A stretch of 52,553 nt of DNA from Streptococcus pseudopneumoniae (GTDB lineage: Bacteria > Bacillota > Bacilli > Lactobacillales > Streptococcaceae), in the NCBI RefSeq assembly GCF_001074975.1, contig NZ_JUUO01000067.1:1-52553 (forward strand), read 5' to 3'. The first letter of the stretch is position 1. Each line of letters begins with the position of its first letter. The translations under genes were made by a program, and so were the position numbers. Below the pieces are notes generated by a model. The model was not told the origin of the DNA. It did no database searches and saw only the letters and a list, made by a program, of their open reading frames with translations. Of the stretch, positions 22,398-31,477 are shown piece after piece.

Positions 22398-24526
22398 TGG
22401 ATAAAAAATATGAAAAAATCTCCCAGGATTTGGGAGTGACTTTAAAGCAAATTGATACCGTTCTAAGTTTGACAGCTGAAGGGGCGACTATTCCCTTTAT
22501 CGCACGTTATCGCAAGGACATGACTGGTAGTCTGGATGAGGTGACAATTAAGGCCATTATCGACTTGGATAAAAGCCTGACAAATCTCAACGACCGTAAG
22601 GAAGCTGTCTTAGCTAAGATTCAAGAACAAGGCAAGTTGACCAAGGAATTGGAAGAAGCTATCTTAGCTGCCGAAAAATTAGCAGACGTTGAAGAACTCT
22701 ATCTTCCTTACAAGGAAAAGCGTCGGACCAAGGCAACTATTGCCCGTGAAGCTGGGCTCTTTCCTCTTGCTCGCTTGATTTTGCAAAATGTAGCTGACTT
22801 AGAGAAAGAGGCTGAAAAGTTTGTCTGTGAAGGATTTGCGACTGGGAAGGAAGCCCTGTCTGGTGCAGTTGATATCTTGGTCGAAGCCTTATCGGAAGAT
22901 GTGACCTTGCGTTCCATGACTTATCAGGAGGTGCTGAGACACTCCAAACTCACTTCTCAAGTTAAGGATGAAAGTCTGGATGAAAAGCAAGTTTTTCAGA
23001 TTTACTATGATTTTTCTGAGACAGTTGGGAATATGCAAGGCTATCGTACCTTGGCGCTCAATCGTGGGGAGAAACTAGGGATTTTGAAGGTCGGTTTTGA
23101 ACATGCGACGGACCGTATTCTAGCTTTCTTTGCAGCTCGTTTCAAGGTGAAGAATGCCTATATTGATGAAGTTGTTCAACAGTCAGTTAAGAAAAAGGTC
23201 TTGCCTGCTATCGAACGACGCATTCGGACAGAATTAACCGAAAAAGCAGAAGAAGGGGCTATCCAACTCTTTTCTGACAATCTGCGAAATCTCCTCTTGG
23301 TTGCTCCGCTGAAAGGGCGTGTGGTTCTAGGATTTGACCCTGCCTTTCGTACAGGTGCCAAGCTAGCTGTCGTGGATGCAACAGGAAAAATGCTGACAAC
23401 TCAGGTCATTTATCCTGTCAAACCAGCCTCTGCTCGTCAAATCGAAGAAGCCAAGAAAGATTTGGCAGACTTGATTGGTCAATACGGCGTGGAAATTATT
23501 GCTATCGGAAATGGGACGGCCAGTCGTGAAAGCGAAGCCTTTGTGGCAGAAGTTCTTAAAGATTTTCCTGAGGTCAGCTATGTTATCGTCAATGAAAGTG
23601 GTGCTTCTGTCTATTCTGCCAGTGAACTAGCTCGTCAGGAGTTTCCAGACTTGACCGTTGAAAAACGCTCTGCTATTTCTATTGCCCGTCGCTTGCAAGA
23701 TCCCCTTGCTGAATTGGTCAAAATCGATCCTAAGTCAATCGGTGTCGGTCAATATCAGCATGATGTCAGTCAAAAGAAATTGTCTGAAAGTCTGGACTTT
23801 GTCGTCGATACCGTGGTGAACCAAGTCGGTGTCAATATCAATACTGCCAGCCCAGCCCTCCTTTCCCATGTTGCTGGACTTAATAAAACCATCTCTGAAA
23901 ATATTGTCAAATACCGTGAAGAAGAAGGAAAAATCACTTCACGCGCTCAAATCAAGAAAGTTCCTCGTCTGGGTGCCAAGGCTTTTGAACAGGCAGTTGG
24001 TTTCCTCCGTATCCCTGAAAGTAGCAATATCCTTGATAATACAGGAGTTCACCCTGAAAATTACGCTGCCGTTAAGGAGCTTTTCAAACGCTTGGATATC
24101 AAAGACTTGAATGAAGAGGCTCAAAGCAAACTCAAGTATTTATCAGTCAAAGATATAGCGCAAGAGCTAGACCTTGGTCCAGAAACCCTTAAAGATATCA
24201 TTGCAGACCTTCTCAAACCAGGTCGAGATTTCCGTGATTCTTTTGACGCACCTGTGCTTCGCCAAGATGTCCTAGATATCAAGGACTTAGTGGTTGGGCA
24301 AAAGCTAGAAGGAGTAGTGCGTAATGTCGTTGACTTCGGTGCCTTCGTTGATATTGGGATTCACGAGGATGGATTGATTCATATTTCTCATATGAGTCGC
24401 AAGTTTATCAAACATCCTAGCCAAGTGGTGTCCGTCGGAGATTTGGTAACAGTTTGGGTTAAGAAAATTGATACTGAACGTGAAAAAGTTAATCTGTCGC
24501 TCCTCGCTCCAAATGAAACTGACTGA
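22397..24526 (+). CDS. tex: Tex family RNA-binding protein
   Basis: The 709-residue protein follows the Tex layout. The N-terminal helical domain has [20 protein letters not shown], the YqgF-like RNase H fold has [21 protein letters not shown], then come helix-hairpin-helix repeats ([19 protein letters not shown]) and a C-terminal S1 domain ([21 protein letters not shown]). Tex is a conserved nucleic-acid-binding factor tied to transcription and, in pneumococcus, studied as a transcription accessory protein. The start agrees with the family N-terminus [14 protein letters not shown], and there is no Shine-Dalgarno site. The 3' end overlaps the SprT-like gene. Confidence 0.95.
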   Translation: MDKKYEKISQDLGVTLKQIDTVLSLTAEGATIPFIARYRKDMTGSLDEVTIKAIIDLDKSLTNLNDRKEAVLAKIQEQGKLTKELEEAILAAEKLADVEELYLPYKEKRRTKATIAREAGLFPLARLILQNVADLEKEAEKFVCEGFATGKEALSGAVDILVEALSEDVTLRSMTYQEVLRHSKLTSQVKDESLDEKQVFQIYYDFSETVGNMQGYRTLALNRGEKLGILKVGFEHATDRILAFFAARFKVKNAYIDEVVQQSVKKKVLPAIERRIRTELTEKAEEGAIQLFSDNLRNLLLVAPLKGRVVLGFDPAFRTGAKLAVVDATGKMLTTQVIYPVKPASARQIEEAKKDLADLIGQYGVEIIAIGNGTASRESEAFVAEVLKDFPEVSYVIVNESGASVYSASELARQEFPDLTVEKRSAISIARRLQDPLAELVKIDPKSIGVGQYQHDVSQKKLSESLDFVVDTVVNQVGVNINTASPALLSHVAGLNKTISENIVKYREEEGKITSRAQIKKVPRLGAKAFEQAVGFLRIPESSNILDNTGVHPENYAAVKELFKRLDIKDLNEEAQSKLKYLSVKDIAQELDLGPETLKDIIADLLKPGRDFRDSFDAPVLRQDVLDIKDLVVGQKLEGVVRNVVDFGAFVDIGIHEDGLIHISHMSRKFIKHPSQVVSVGDLVTVWVKKIDTEREKVNLSLLAPNETD

Positions 24527-24962
24527 TTACGTTAAGCAGGTTTCACTAGAAGACTTCGGCAGACCTTTTATCCATCATGTCCAGTGGAATTCTCGTCTAC
24601 GTTCGACAGGTGGGCGATTTTTCCCTAAAGATGGGCATTTAGATTTTAACCCTAAGGTTTATCAAGAACTGGGTTTGGATGTTTTTAGGAAAATTGTCCG
24701 ACATGAACTCTGTCACTATCACCTCTATTTTCAAGGGAAGGGCTATCAACACAAGGATCGAGATTTTAAGGAACTGTTGAAAGCAGTGAATGGATTACGC
24801 TTTGTACCGTCCTTGCCCAATAGCAACTCCAAGCCACTCAAGCTCTATCGTTGCCAATCCTGCCAGCAAAGTTATCAGCGCAAGCGTAGGATTGATACCA
24901 AACGCTATCGTTGTGGAGTTTGTCGAGGAAAGTTGCTACTAATAAATCAGCCTGAGGACTGA
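24513..24962 (+). CDS. SprT-like zinc metalloprotein
   Basis: The ATG at 24513 overlaps the tex stop by 14 nt; the open frame extends further upstream but only inside tex. The 149-residue protein has the HExxH-type motif [11 protein letters not shown] and a C-terminal zinc ribbon ([11 protein letters not shown]... CGVC). This is the SprT/YpjP-like family of unknown bacterial substrate, related to Spartan proteases that act on DNA-protein crosslinks. The association with Tex is conserved in streptococci. Confidence 0.88.
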   Translation: MKLTDYVKQVSLEDFGRPFIHHVQWNSRLRSTGGRFFPKDGHLDFNPKVYQELGLDVFRKIVRHELCHYHLYFQGKGYQHKDRDFKELLKAVNGLRFVPSLPNSNSKPLKLYRCQSCQQSYQRKRRIDTKRYRCGVCRGKLLLINQPED

Positions 24963-24981
24963 TGAAAGCCGAGCTTACCTG

Positions 24982-24990
24982 TGATATACT
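24982..24990 (+). promoter_or_regulatory. Promoter of the PspC-domain gene
   Basis: TGA-TATACT (24982-24990) is an extended -10. It ends directly at an in-frame ATG (24991), which lies before the transcript start and cannot be used. This fixes the true start at ATG 25021. Confidence 0.65.
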
Positions 24991-25020
24991 ATGTCTAACC
25001 TAGCAGAAAGAGGAAATATC

Positions 25021-25293
25021 ATGAACAGTAAATTTTATAAAATGAGAAGAAATCGCATGATTTCAGGAGTTCTGGCAGGTCTGTCAGATAAGTGGAACTT
25101 TGATGTTACCCTTGTTCGTTTTCTGTTTGCTATTTTTACAGTCGCAAACTTTGGACTTGGCGTGATTATTTATATCATCCTAGCTTCTATCATGCCAACC
25201 AAGGAAGAAATCGAAGCAGAAATGTACGGAACAGGTCCACGCAAACGCAAAGAAGCCCAAGCCATTGACGATAATGAAGGCTGGTTTTGGTGA
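25021..25293 (+). CDS. PspC-domain membrane protein
   Basis: The 90-residue protein begins MNSKFYKMRRNRMISGVLAG, the PspC domain signature, with one membrane helix at about 32-60 (LVRFLFAIFTVANFGLGVIIYIILASIM) and a charged cytoplasmic tail ending in WFW. PspC proteins sense envelope stress in several bacteria; here it is a stand-alone PspC without other psp genes. The ribosome site is AGAGGAAA. A strong terminator follows. Confidence 0.85.
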   Translation: MNSKFYKMRRNRMISGVLAGLSDKWNFDVTLVRFLFAIFTVANFGLGVIIYIILASIMPTKEEIEAEMYGTGPRKRKEAQAIDDNEGWFW

Positions 25294-25317
25294 GGTTCTT
25301 CAAAAGATTTGAAATAA

Positions 25318-25370
25318 GAAAAAAGCTTTAAATCAATAGTCTAAACTGCTTGATTTAAAGCTTTTTTACT
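25318..25370. terminator. Strong terminator after the PspC gene, symmetrical on both strands
   Basis: An 18-bp perfect stem, AAAAAAGCTTTAAATCAA / TTGATTTAAAGCTTTTTT (25318-25335 and 25350-25367), leaves T runs on both strands. It also serves the minus-strand gene at 25431. Confidence 0.9.
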
Positions 25371-25430
25371 TTTAATAATATTTTTCCAACTTTATCTACA
25401 AACTAAAAGCATGTTTTTGAACTCATTTTT

Positions 25431-25628
25431 TTAATCTGATTTTTCATGCTGAGACAATACATTTTTTGATAAATGATGGATACTGATAACAACTGATAGC
25501 CAGCAAATAGCATAAGCAGTAGCTGTAATTCTTGTACCGATAAAGTATGTCTTTTCAACTAAGAGCTGACCGATGAATGGAGAGAGGAGATAGAGAAGTC
25601 CGATGAGTATATGTTCTTTGTGTTTCAT
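25431..25628 (-). CDS. Small membrane protein of unknown function
   Basis: The 65-residue protein has two membrane helices (about 8-24 and 32-52) and a short basic C-terminus ending SQHEKSD. A good ribosome site (AAGGAAAGAAGG) lies 9 nt upstream on the minus strand. It stands between the PspC gene and the antimicrobial peptide transporter, facing away from the latter. No family recognised. Confidence 0.6.
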   Translation of the reverse strand: MKHKEHILIGLLYLLSPFIGQLLVEKTYFIGTRITATAYAICWLSVVISIHHLSKNVLSQHEKSD

Positions 25629-25810
25629 TAAAGCGCACCTTCTTTCCTTATAGGTAGAACGACTTGCAAGTGTTCAATTTAATGGTATATTATCTAGGTA
25701 AGCTTACTCAAATGTTAGTTCCCGCTTCCTCCTTTCCAAAGTAAGCCTTTTCGCACTTATATTTTACAACTTTAAAAATAGGAAATCAAATCATTTTCTA
25801 AGTAATTTTG

Positions 25811-25863
25811 CTTACATTTCCCCCAATCTTACAAAAATGTAAGATTAAAGTCTCTTTTGTAAG
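25811..25863 (+). promoter_or_regulatory. Four-half-site operator upstream of the Bce-type transporter
   Basis: The core is a perfect 9-bp inverted repeat AATCTTACA-AAAA-TGTAAGATT (25825-25846). It contains TTACA-N4-TGTAA, the pattern known for BceR-type response regulators. Two further half-sites flank it: CTTACA at 25811-25816 and TGTAAG at 25858-25863. The weak promoter downstream (TAAACT near 25905) fits activation by a bound regulator. The 300-nt gap 25629-25930 holds nothing else I can support. Confidence 0.65.
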
Positions 25864-25930
25864 GTTAGGTTATGGCAAGCGGTCTTTTTTTGATGTAAAC
25901 TAGACTCATAAAGAACAAAGGAGTAACATT

Positions 25931-26041
25931 ATGAAACAAATCTTACATAAGAAAACTAGAAAACCAAGTCACAAAGAAATCGAGCGTGTTCAGCTAGGAT
26001 GCGCTATGATGCAAGCGACATTTCATTTGATGGGATATTAA
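25931..26041 (+). CDS. Leader peptide-sized ORF before the transporter (36 residues)
   Basis: ATG 25931 has an AAAGGAG site 7 nt upstream. The basic peptide MKQILHKKTRKPSHKEIERV continues to GCAMMQATFHLMGY and stops 14 nt before the ATPase start, overlapping its upstream region. It lies on the same transcript as the transporter. It may be a real small protein or a leader ORF that tunes translation. No homology is recognised. Confidence 0.5.
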   Translation: MKQILHKKTRKPSHKEIERVQLGCAMMQATFHLMGY

Positions 26042-26055
26042 GAAAGGAGATTCTC

Positions 26056-26814
26056 ATGACACTTTTAGATGTAAAACACGTTCAAAAAATTTATAAAACT
26101 CGTTTTCAGGGCAACCAAGTAGAGGCCCTAAAGGATATTCACTTTACCGTAGAAAAGGGTGACTACGTTGCCATCATGGGTGAGTCTGGTTCTGGTAAAT
26201 CCACTCTTCTCAATATCCTAGCTATGCTGGATAAACCAACACGTGGTCAGGTTTACCTGAATGGAACTGATACAGCAACCATTAAAAATTCACAAGCTTC
26301 TAGCTTCCGTCGTGAAAAATTGGGCTTTGTCTTCCAAGACTTTAACTTGCTAGATACCCTATCTGTTAAGGACAATATCCTGCTTCCCCTTGTCTTGTCA
26401 AGAAGACCTATTACGGAAATGATGAAGAAATTGGTAGTGACAGCTGAGAATCTAGGTATCAACCAATTGCAAGAGAAGTACCCTTACGAAATTTCAGGTG
26501 GTCAGAAACAGCGTGTAGCAGTAGCCCGCGCCATCATCACAGAACCTGAGATCCTCCTTGCGGATGAGCCAACAGGAGCTCTTGACTCCAAGTCATCTGC
26601 AGCCTTACTTGATGTGTTTGACGAAATCAATGAACGTGGTCAAACCATTCTCATGGTAACCCACTCAACGGCAGCAGCCAGCAGGGCTAAGCGTGTACTC
26701 TTTATCAAGGACGGCATTCTTTACAATCAAATCTACCGTGGAGAGAAGACAGAGCGTCAGATGTTCCAAGAAATCTCTGATACCTTGACTGTCATGGCAA
26801 GCGAGGTGAATTAG
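26056..26814 (+). CDS. ABC transporter ATPase, BceA-like antimicrobial peptide resistance
   Basis: The start ATG 26056 has AAAGGAG upstream; a longer frame from 25999 overlaps the small ORF and is not favoured. The 252-residue protein has Walker A GESGSGKST, the Q-loop, the signature ISGGQKQRVAVARA and Walker B ILLADEPTGALDS. This MacB/LolD-like type pairs with large FtsX-domain permeases. The permease starts 1 nt later. Such pairs detoxify cell-wall-active peptides such as bacitracin in streptococci. Confidence 0.92.
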   Translation: MTLLDVKHVQKIYKTRFQGNQVEALKDIHFTVEKGDYVAIMGESGSGKSTLLNILAMLDKPTRGQVYLNGTDTATIKNSQASSFRREKLGFVFQDFNLLDTLSVKDNILLPLVLSRRPITEMMKKLVVTAENLGINQLQEKYPYEISGGQKQRVAVARAIITEPEILLADEPTGALDSKSSAALLDVFDEINERGQTILMVTHSTAAASRAKRVLFIKDGILYNQIYRGEKTERQMFQEISDTLTVMASEVN

Positions 26815-26815
26815 T

Positions 26816-28804
26816 ATGTTTCGATTAACCAATAAGTTAGCGGTATCGAACTTGATTAAAAACCGCAAACTCTACTATCCTTTTGCGCTGGCTGTTCTCT
26901 TGGCAGTTACTATCAGCTATCTATTTTATTCATTAACTTTTAATCCTAAAATGGCAGAGATGCGGGGTGGATCTTCTATTCAATTTACCCTACAACTAGG
27001 TCTCATCGTAGTGACACTTGCATCTGCCATTATCGTCCTCTATGCAAATAGTTTTGTCATGAAAAACCGTTCCAAGGAACTAGGGATTTATGGCATGTTG
27101 GGCTTGGAGAAACGTCATCTAATCAGTATGACCTTTAAGGAGTTAGTGCTATTTGGAATTTTAACTGTTGGAGCAGGTATCGGTATTGGAGCCTTGTTTG
27201 ACAAGTTGATTTTCGCTTTCCTACTCAAACTGATGAAATTGAAGGTAGAACTAGTCGCTACCTTCCAGATAAAAGTTGTCATTACAGTACTTGTTGTCTT
27301 TGGATTGATTTTTCTAGTCCTCATGTTCCTGAATGCCCTTCGAATTGCCCGTATGAATGCTCTCCAGCTTTCTCGTGAGAAAGCTAGTGGTGAGAAAAAA
27401 GGTCGTTTCCTACCTCTCCAAACCATTCTTGGTTCCATAAGTTTAGGGATTGGCTATTATCTTGCCCTTACTGTAAAAGATCCTCTTACAGCCTTAGCAA
27501 CCTTCTTCATAGCTGTTTTGCTGGTTATCTTTGGGACCTATCTCTTGTTTAATGCAGGAATTACCGTTTTCCTTCAAATCTTAAAGAAAAACAAGAAATA
27601 CTATTACCAACCTAATAACCTCATCTCTGTTTCCAACTTGATTTTCCGTATGAAGAAAAATGCGGTTGGACTAGCAACCATCGCTATCTTGTCAACAATG
27701 GTTTTGGTAACCATGTCAGCAGCGACAAGCATTTTCAATTCCGCAGAATCCTTTAAAAAAGTTCTAAATCCTCATGATTTTGGGGTTTCAGGACAAAATG
27801 TTGAAAAAGAAGATTTGGACAAACTCTTGAGCCAGTTTGCAAGTGACAAAGGTTATAAGATTAAAGAGAAAGAAGTGCTTCGTTACACTTACTTTGCTGT
27901 TGCGAATCAAGAAGGAAATAAGTTAACACTTTTTGAAAAAGGACAAAATCGTGTCCAACCCACAACAGTTTTCATGGTATTTGACCAAAAAGATTATGAG
28001 AATATGACTGGTCAAAAACTGTCTCTATCAGGAAATGAGGTCGGACTCTTTGCAAAGAATGAGGGAGTTAAAGAACAGAAAACTCTAACTCTGAATGATC
28101 ATCAATTTTCTGTCAAAGAAGAATTTACTAAAGATTTCATTGTGAACCATGTCCCAAATCAGTTTAATATTTTGACTGCTGATTACAATTACCTTGTTGT
28201 TCCTGATTTACAAGCCTTTTTGGACCAATTCCCAGATTCGGCTATCTATAATCAGTTTTACGGAGGCATGAATGTAAATGCCAGCGAAGAAGAACAACTC
28301 AAGGTCGCTGACGAGTATGATAAATACCTCGATCAGTTTAATGCTCAATTAAACACGGAAGGTAGCTATGTGTATGGTAGCAATCTAGCAGATGCTAGTT
28401 CTCAGATGAGTGCCCTCTTTGGTGGTGTCTTCTTTATCGGTATTTTCCTATCCATTATCTTTATGGTCGGAACCGTTCTAGTCATCTACTACAAACAAAT
28501 TTCTGAAGGTTATGAAGACCGTGAACGCTTTATTATCTTGCAGAAAGTCGGTTTAGATCAAAAGCAAATCAAGCAAACCATCAACAAACAGGTTTTAACT
28601 GTTTTCTTCCTTCCTTTGCTCTTTGCCTTCATACATCTAGCCTTTGCCTACCATATGCTTAGTCTGATTTTAAAAGTGATTGGTGTAATAGATACGAATA
28701 TGATGTTGATTGTGACCTTGTCTATCTGCGCTATCTTCCTCATCGCCTATGTGCTGATTTTCATGATTACTTCAAGAAGTTATCGCAAGATTGTGCAAAT
28801 GTAA
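26816..28804 (+). CDS. ABC transporter permease, BceB-like (FtsX domains)
   Basis: The 662-residue protein has ten predicted membrane segments with FtsX domains at about 60-180 and 560-655. Between segments seven and eight there is a large extracellular domain (about 315-525), the hallmark of BceB-type permeases that bind the peptide-lipid II complex and signal to a histidine kinase. It forms an operon with the ATPase. Regulation is predicted through the TTACA-N4-TGTAA operator upstream. The kinase partner is uncertain, see findings. Confidence 0.9.
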   Translation: MFRLTNKLAVSNLIKNRKLYYPFALAVLLAVTISYLFYSLTFNPKMAEMRGGSSIQFTLQLGLIVVTLASAIIVLYANSFVMKNRSKELGIYGMLGLEKRHLISMTFKELVLFGILTVGAGIGIGALFDKLIFAFLLKLMKLKVELVATFQIKVVITVLVVFGLIFLVLMFLNALRIARMNALQLSREKASGEKKGRFLPLQTILGSISLGIGYYLALTVKDPLTALATFFIAVLLVIFGTYLLFNAGITVFLQILKKNKKYYYQPNNLISVSNLIFRMKKNAVGLATIAILSTMVLVTMSAATSIFNSAESFKKVLNPHDFGVSGQNVEKEDLDKLLSQFASDKGYKIKEKEVLRYTYFAVANQEGNKLTLFEKGQNRVQPTTVFMVFDQKDYENMTGQKLSLSGNEVGLFAKNEGVKEQKTLTLNDHQFSVKEEFTKDFIVNHVPNQFNILTADYNYLVVPDLQAFLDQFPDSAIYNQFYGGMNVNASEEEQLKVADEYDKYLDQFNAQLNTEGSYVYGSNLADASSQMSALFGGVFFIGIFLSIIFMVGTVLVIYYKQISEGYEDRERFIILQKVGLDQKQIKQTINKQVLTVFFLPLLFAFIHLAFAYHMLSLILKVIGVIDTNMMLIVTLSICAIFLIAYVLIFMITSRSYRKIVQM

Positions 28805-28807
28805 AAA

Positions 28808-28840
28808 AGATACCTCGACTTCAAAATCGAGGTATTTCTT
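28808..28840. terminator. Terminator between the transporter and VIT genes
   Basis: The stem ATACCTCGA / TCGAGGTAT (28810-28818 and 28827-28835) is followed by TTCTTGTAT on the plus strand; AAAAAAG before it gives a T run for the minus strand. Confidence 0.8.
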
Positions 28841-28845
28841 GTATT

Positions 28846-29541
28846 CTAAATGCTGAAAAGTTGTCCGAGCAGGAAGGTCACTCCCATAGTCAAGAGACCA
28901 ATAGCAAGGTTCCGAATCATAGCTGTTTTGGTTGGGGCTTTTCCAAGTCTGGCACTAGTGTAACCAGTAAGAAGAAGGGATACACCGACGATAAGGACGG
29001 TAGCAGGGATGCGGTATTCACTTGGGAAAATGGTCACTGACAGCATTGGTGGCAAGCTACCAAGGAAAAAAGAAATAAAGCTAGAGATGGCAGCGTGCCA
29101 AGGATTGGTAAATTCTTCATACTCAATCCCATATTTTTCCTCTACCAAAGCCTTGAGTGGATTTTTAAGAAAGGCCTTGTTGGTCAAGAGTTGAGCAGAG
29201 GTTTCGCATTCTCCATTTTGGATATAAGCAGTATAGAGAGACTTTTTGGCTAGCTCCATATCTTGGTCTAGCAAGAGTTTCTCACGCGCAACGGCTGCTT
29301 CCTCGGTATCTTTCTGAGTTGAAACGGATACATATTCTCCACCAGCCATTGAAAAGGCGCCGGCCAAAATAGCTGCAAATCCTGATAAAAAGATAATCCA
29401 GATATTGCTCGTAGCACTAGCAACCCCGATAACCACACCAGCAATGGAAATAATTCCATCATTGGCACCAAGAACACCCGCACGCAGGATATTTAAACGA
29501 CCTGCAAAATTTGAATCAATTTCGTGATTTGTTTCTGACAT
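28846..29541 (-). CDS. VIT1/CCC1 (nodulin-21) family transporter
   Basis: The start is at 29541 (AAGGAGAATAGT before ATG); a longer frame to 29619 lacks a ribosome site. The 231-residue protein begins SETNHEIDSNFAGRLNILRAG, then GANDGIISIAGVVIGVA, the family's first membrane segment, and has five membrane helices with a helical cytoplasmic part (about 95-150). Yeast and plant relatives move iron or manganese into vacuoles; bacterial members are presumed metal exporters. Single-gene unit. Confidence 0.85.
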   Translation of the reverse strand: MSETNHEIDSNFAGRLNILRAGVLGANDGIISIAGVVIGVASATSNIWIIFLSGFAAILAGAFSMAGGEYVSVSTQKDTEEAAVAREKLLLDQDMELAKKSLYTAYIQNGECETSAQLLTNKAFLKNPLKALVEEKYGIEYEEFTNPWHAAISSFISFFLGSLPPMLSVTIFPSEYRIPATVLIVGVSLLLTGYTSARLGKAPTKTAMIRNLAIGLLTMGVTFLLGQLFSI

Positions 29542-29673
29542 ACTATTCTCCTTTTTATCCAGTATAAAGGAGAAATATATAAAAATCAATTTTTTAAAAT
29601 TATATGAAAAAAGTTGCACGATTCTAATGAAAAAGAGGAAAAACTTTTCTGTTTAAGCTTTATCAATAAAACA

Positions 29674-29695
29674 TGCTATAATAGTTGCAGAAAGG
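29674..29695 (+). promoter_or_regulatory. Promoter of the two-component operon
   Basis: TGC-TATAAT (29674-29682) is an extended -10, 22 nt before ATG 29705, with AAAGG as ribosome site. Confidence 0.6.
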
Positions 29696-29704
29696 TTGGT
29701 ATTT

Positions 29705-30406
29705 ATGGCTAGGATATTGGTTATTGAAGACAATAGTGATATTCAAGAAATTTTGAGAACACTTCTTACTGAGGAACATGAGGTGATTCAAGCCTTTTCT
29801 GGTACAGAAGGAATCATACTTTTTAACCAAGGTGGGATTGACCTCGTTTTGCTAGATATTATGCTTCCTGGGAAAAATGGGGATCAGGTTTTAAAAGCTA
29901 TCAGGGAACAAAATCAAACTCCAGTCATTATGCTAACAGCCTTGAGCGATAAGAAGTTAATCAGTCAATACCTCTTAGACGGTGCCAATGATTACATAGT
30001 GAAACCTTTTGATTTGGACGAAGTCTTTGCTAGAGTTACTGTTCAGTTACGCCAAAGTGTAGAAAAACAGCCTATGGAAATAGAAAAAACTGAACATCTG
30101 CCACAAAACTTGAAAAATATCCAGTTTGATGCAGAAAGCTTTGAAATCAAAAATAGTCAGGAAACGCTTCGCCTTGCTAAGAAAGAATGCTTGATTCTCC
30201 AAACTCTCCTTAAACATCCTAAGAAAATTTTCACCAAGGAAGAACTTTATGAATTGGTCTGGGAGGAGAGCTATCTACCTGGAGATAACACCCTGAATAC
30301 GCATTTGAGTAATCTTCGTAAAAAATTAAACCAACTTGATCCAAATCAAGAATATATTGAAACCATTTGGGGAGTTGGGGTAAGATTAAAAGGAGATAAG
30401 CAATGA
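29705..30406 (+). CDS. OmpR-family response regulator
   Basis: The start ATG 29705 (MARILVIEDNSD) is preferred to an in-frame TTG nine bases earlier. The 233-residue protein has a receiver domain with Asp51 (LLDIMLPG) as phosphorylation site and Lys in DYIVKPF, and a C-terminal winged helix (TKEELYELVWEESYLPGDNTLNTHLSNLRKKL, split over about 178-210). It overlaps the kinase gene by 4 nt. The genes it controls are not evident, though it lies 0.9 kb from the peptide transporter. Confidence 0.93.
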   Translation: MARILVIEDNSDIQEILRTLLTEEHEVIQAFSGTEGIILFNQGGIDLVLLDIMLPGKNGDQVLKAIREQNQTPVIMLTALSDKKLISQYLLDGANDYIVKPFDLDEVFARVTVQLRQSVEKQPMEIEKTEHLPQNLKNIQFDAESFEIKNSQETLRLAKKECLILQTLLKHPKKIFTKEELYELVWEESYLPGDNTLNTHLSNLRKKLNQLDPNQEYIETIWGVGVRLKGDKQ

Positions 30407-31281
30407 CCTACATGATAATCTTTGTCCTACTGGTACTCCTACTTATTTTATCGATTTCATTGATTCGCTACCATCTAGCACTTAAAAACTTGAGTCAACA
30501 AATCGAAGACAAGATTCTTACGGGGAGTATGAAAAGAGTCGGAGTCAGTATTTTTTCCAAACATTTTTTACATCTCTATCAGCAGATTGAGAATCTATTT
30601 CTGGAAGTGGAACAATCTCGGTTGGTTATGAAAAGGGAAAAGCAGACTCTAGATATGGCCATCAGCAATATCTCCCATGATATTCGGACACCTCTGACCA
30701 TCGCTTCAGGATACACGCAACAATTGATAAAGTCTCCTGAAAACAAAGCAGAAACCTTACAAAAAATAGCCCAGCATCTTGATTTAGTTTCCAAACGTTT
30801 AGAGGCTCTCCTAGAATATCGGCGTTTGATGGAAGGGGCAGTCAAACCGAAACTGGAAGAAGTGGATCTTTCAGTTTTTATTACCAAGAAGACTCTGGCT
30901 TATTATGATGTTTTTCAGGCGGCAAATATTACGCTTGATTTTAAGGTTGAAGCTGGTCTGAAAATAAGGACTGATGAAGACTTGCTGGATCGAATTTTAC
31001 AAAATCTGCTTGGAAATGTCCTCAAGCATGGCAAGGAAGAAGCACGTCTATCTTTAAGAAAGGAAAAGGAACAGCTTGTCTTAGAAATTGCAAACCTTGT
31101 CAAACAGCCCATCAAAAGAATAGAAAATCTCAGCAACCGTTTTTATTCTGAAAATCTATCTGATACGGAAGAATCCTCTGGTTTAGGCCTTTATATCACT
31201 GAGGAATTATGCCATCTTCTTGGTTCAGAGATGAAACTAAGCACAGATGGACAGTGGTTGTCGGTTTTCATTTATTTTTAA
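30403..31281 (+). CDS. Sensor histidine kinase
   Basis: The 292-residue protein has one N-terminal membrane helix (about 2-22), no extracellular sensor domain, and a dimerisation domain with phosphorylated His92 in SNISHDIRTPLT. The ATPase domain has an N box (QNLLGNVLKHG) and a G box (SSGLGLYI). Lack of a sensing loop resembles intramembrane-sensing kinases, which usually have two helices and listen to a transporter. Stop is followed by a hairpin-rich segment and terminator. Confidence 0.92.
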   Translation: MTYMIIFVLLVLLLILSISLIRYHLALKNLSQQIEDKILTGSMKRVGVSIFSKHFLHLYQQIENLFLEVEQSRLVMKREKQTLDMAISNISHDIRTPLTIASGYTQQLIKSPENKAETLQKIAQHLDLVSKRLEALLEYRRLMEGAVKPKLEEVDLSVFITKKTLAYYDVFQAANITLDFKVEAGLKIRTDEDLLDRILQNLLGNVLKHGKEEARLSLRKEKEQLVLEIANLVKQPIKRIENLSNRFYSENLSDTEESSGLGLYITEELCHLLGSEMKLSTDGQWLSVFIYF

Positions 31282-31315
31282 CGAAAAGAGGCTCCGGCAA
31301 AAACTAGCTTCTAAA

Positions 31316-31380
31316 TCATGACGACCCGTCTAACGGGTTGTTATGACTTGTCTCGTACCTATCGGAGCGAGACTGACTAA
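31316..31380 (+). repeat. Cluster of hairpins after the histidine kinase gene
   Basis: TCATGACGACCCGT (31316-31329) pairs with ACGGGTTGTTATGA (31333-31346) over 14 bp including two G-T pairs, loop CTA. TCTCG...CGAGA and GACT...AGTC follow before 31383. The G-T pairs are stable only in plus-strand RNA. It may be a structured transcript end or a repeat of the SPRITE type, which enclose terminators in pneumococcus; the class is not certain. Confidence 0.45.
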
Positions 31381-31390
31381 TAGTCACATA

Positions 31391-31431
31391 AAAAAACGAG
31401 TATCTCCAACTACGGAAATGCTCGTTTTTTT
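31391..31431. terminator. Bidirectional terminator
   Basis: AAAAAACGAGTAT / ATGCTCGTTTTTT forms the stem around a 14-nt loop with T runs on both strands. It serves the kinase gene (+) and bta (-). Confidence 0.8.
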
Positions 31432-31477
31432 GATAGTTAGAAGTGGTTTTTTGCCCAACCTTCTTTTTTTATATCTT

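Noticed and set aside
24991..25020. Upstream ATG for the PspC gene
   Set aside because: The ATG directly follows the -10 box TATACT and precedes the predicted transcript start. The next ATG has a ribosome site.
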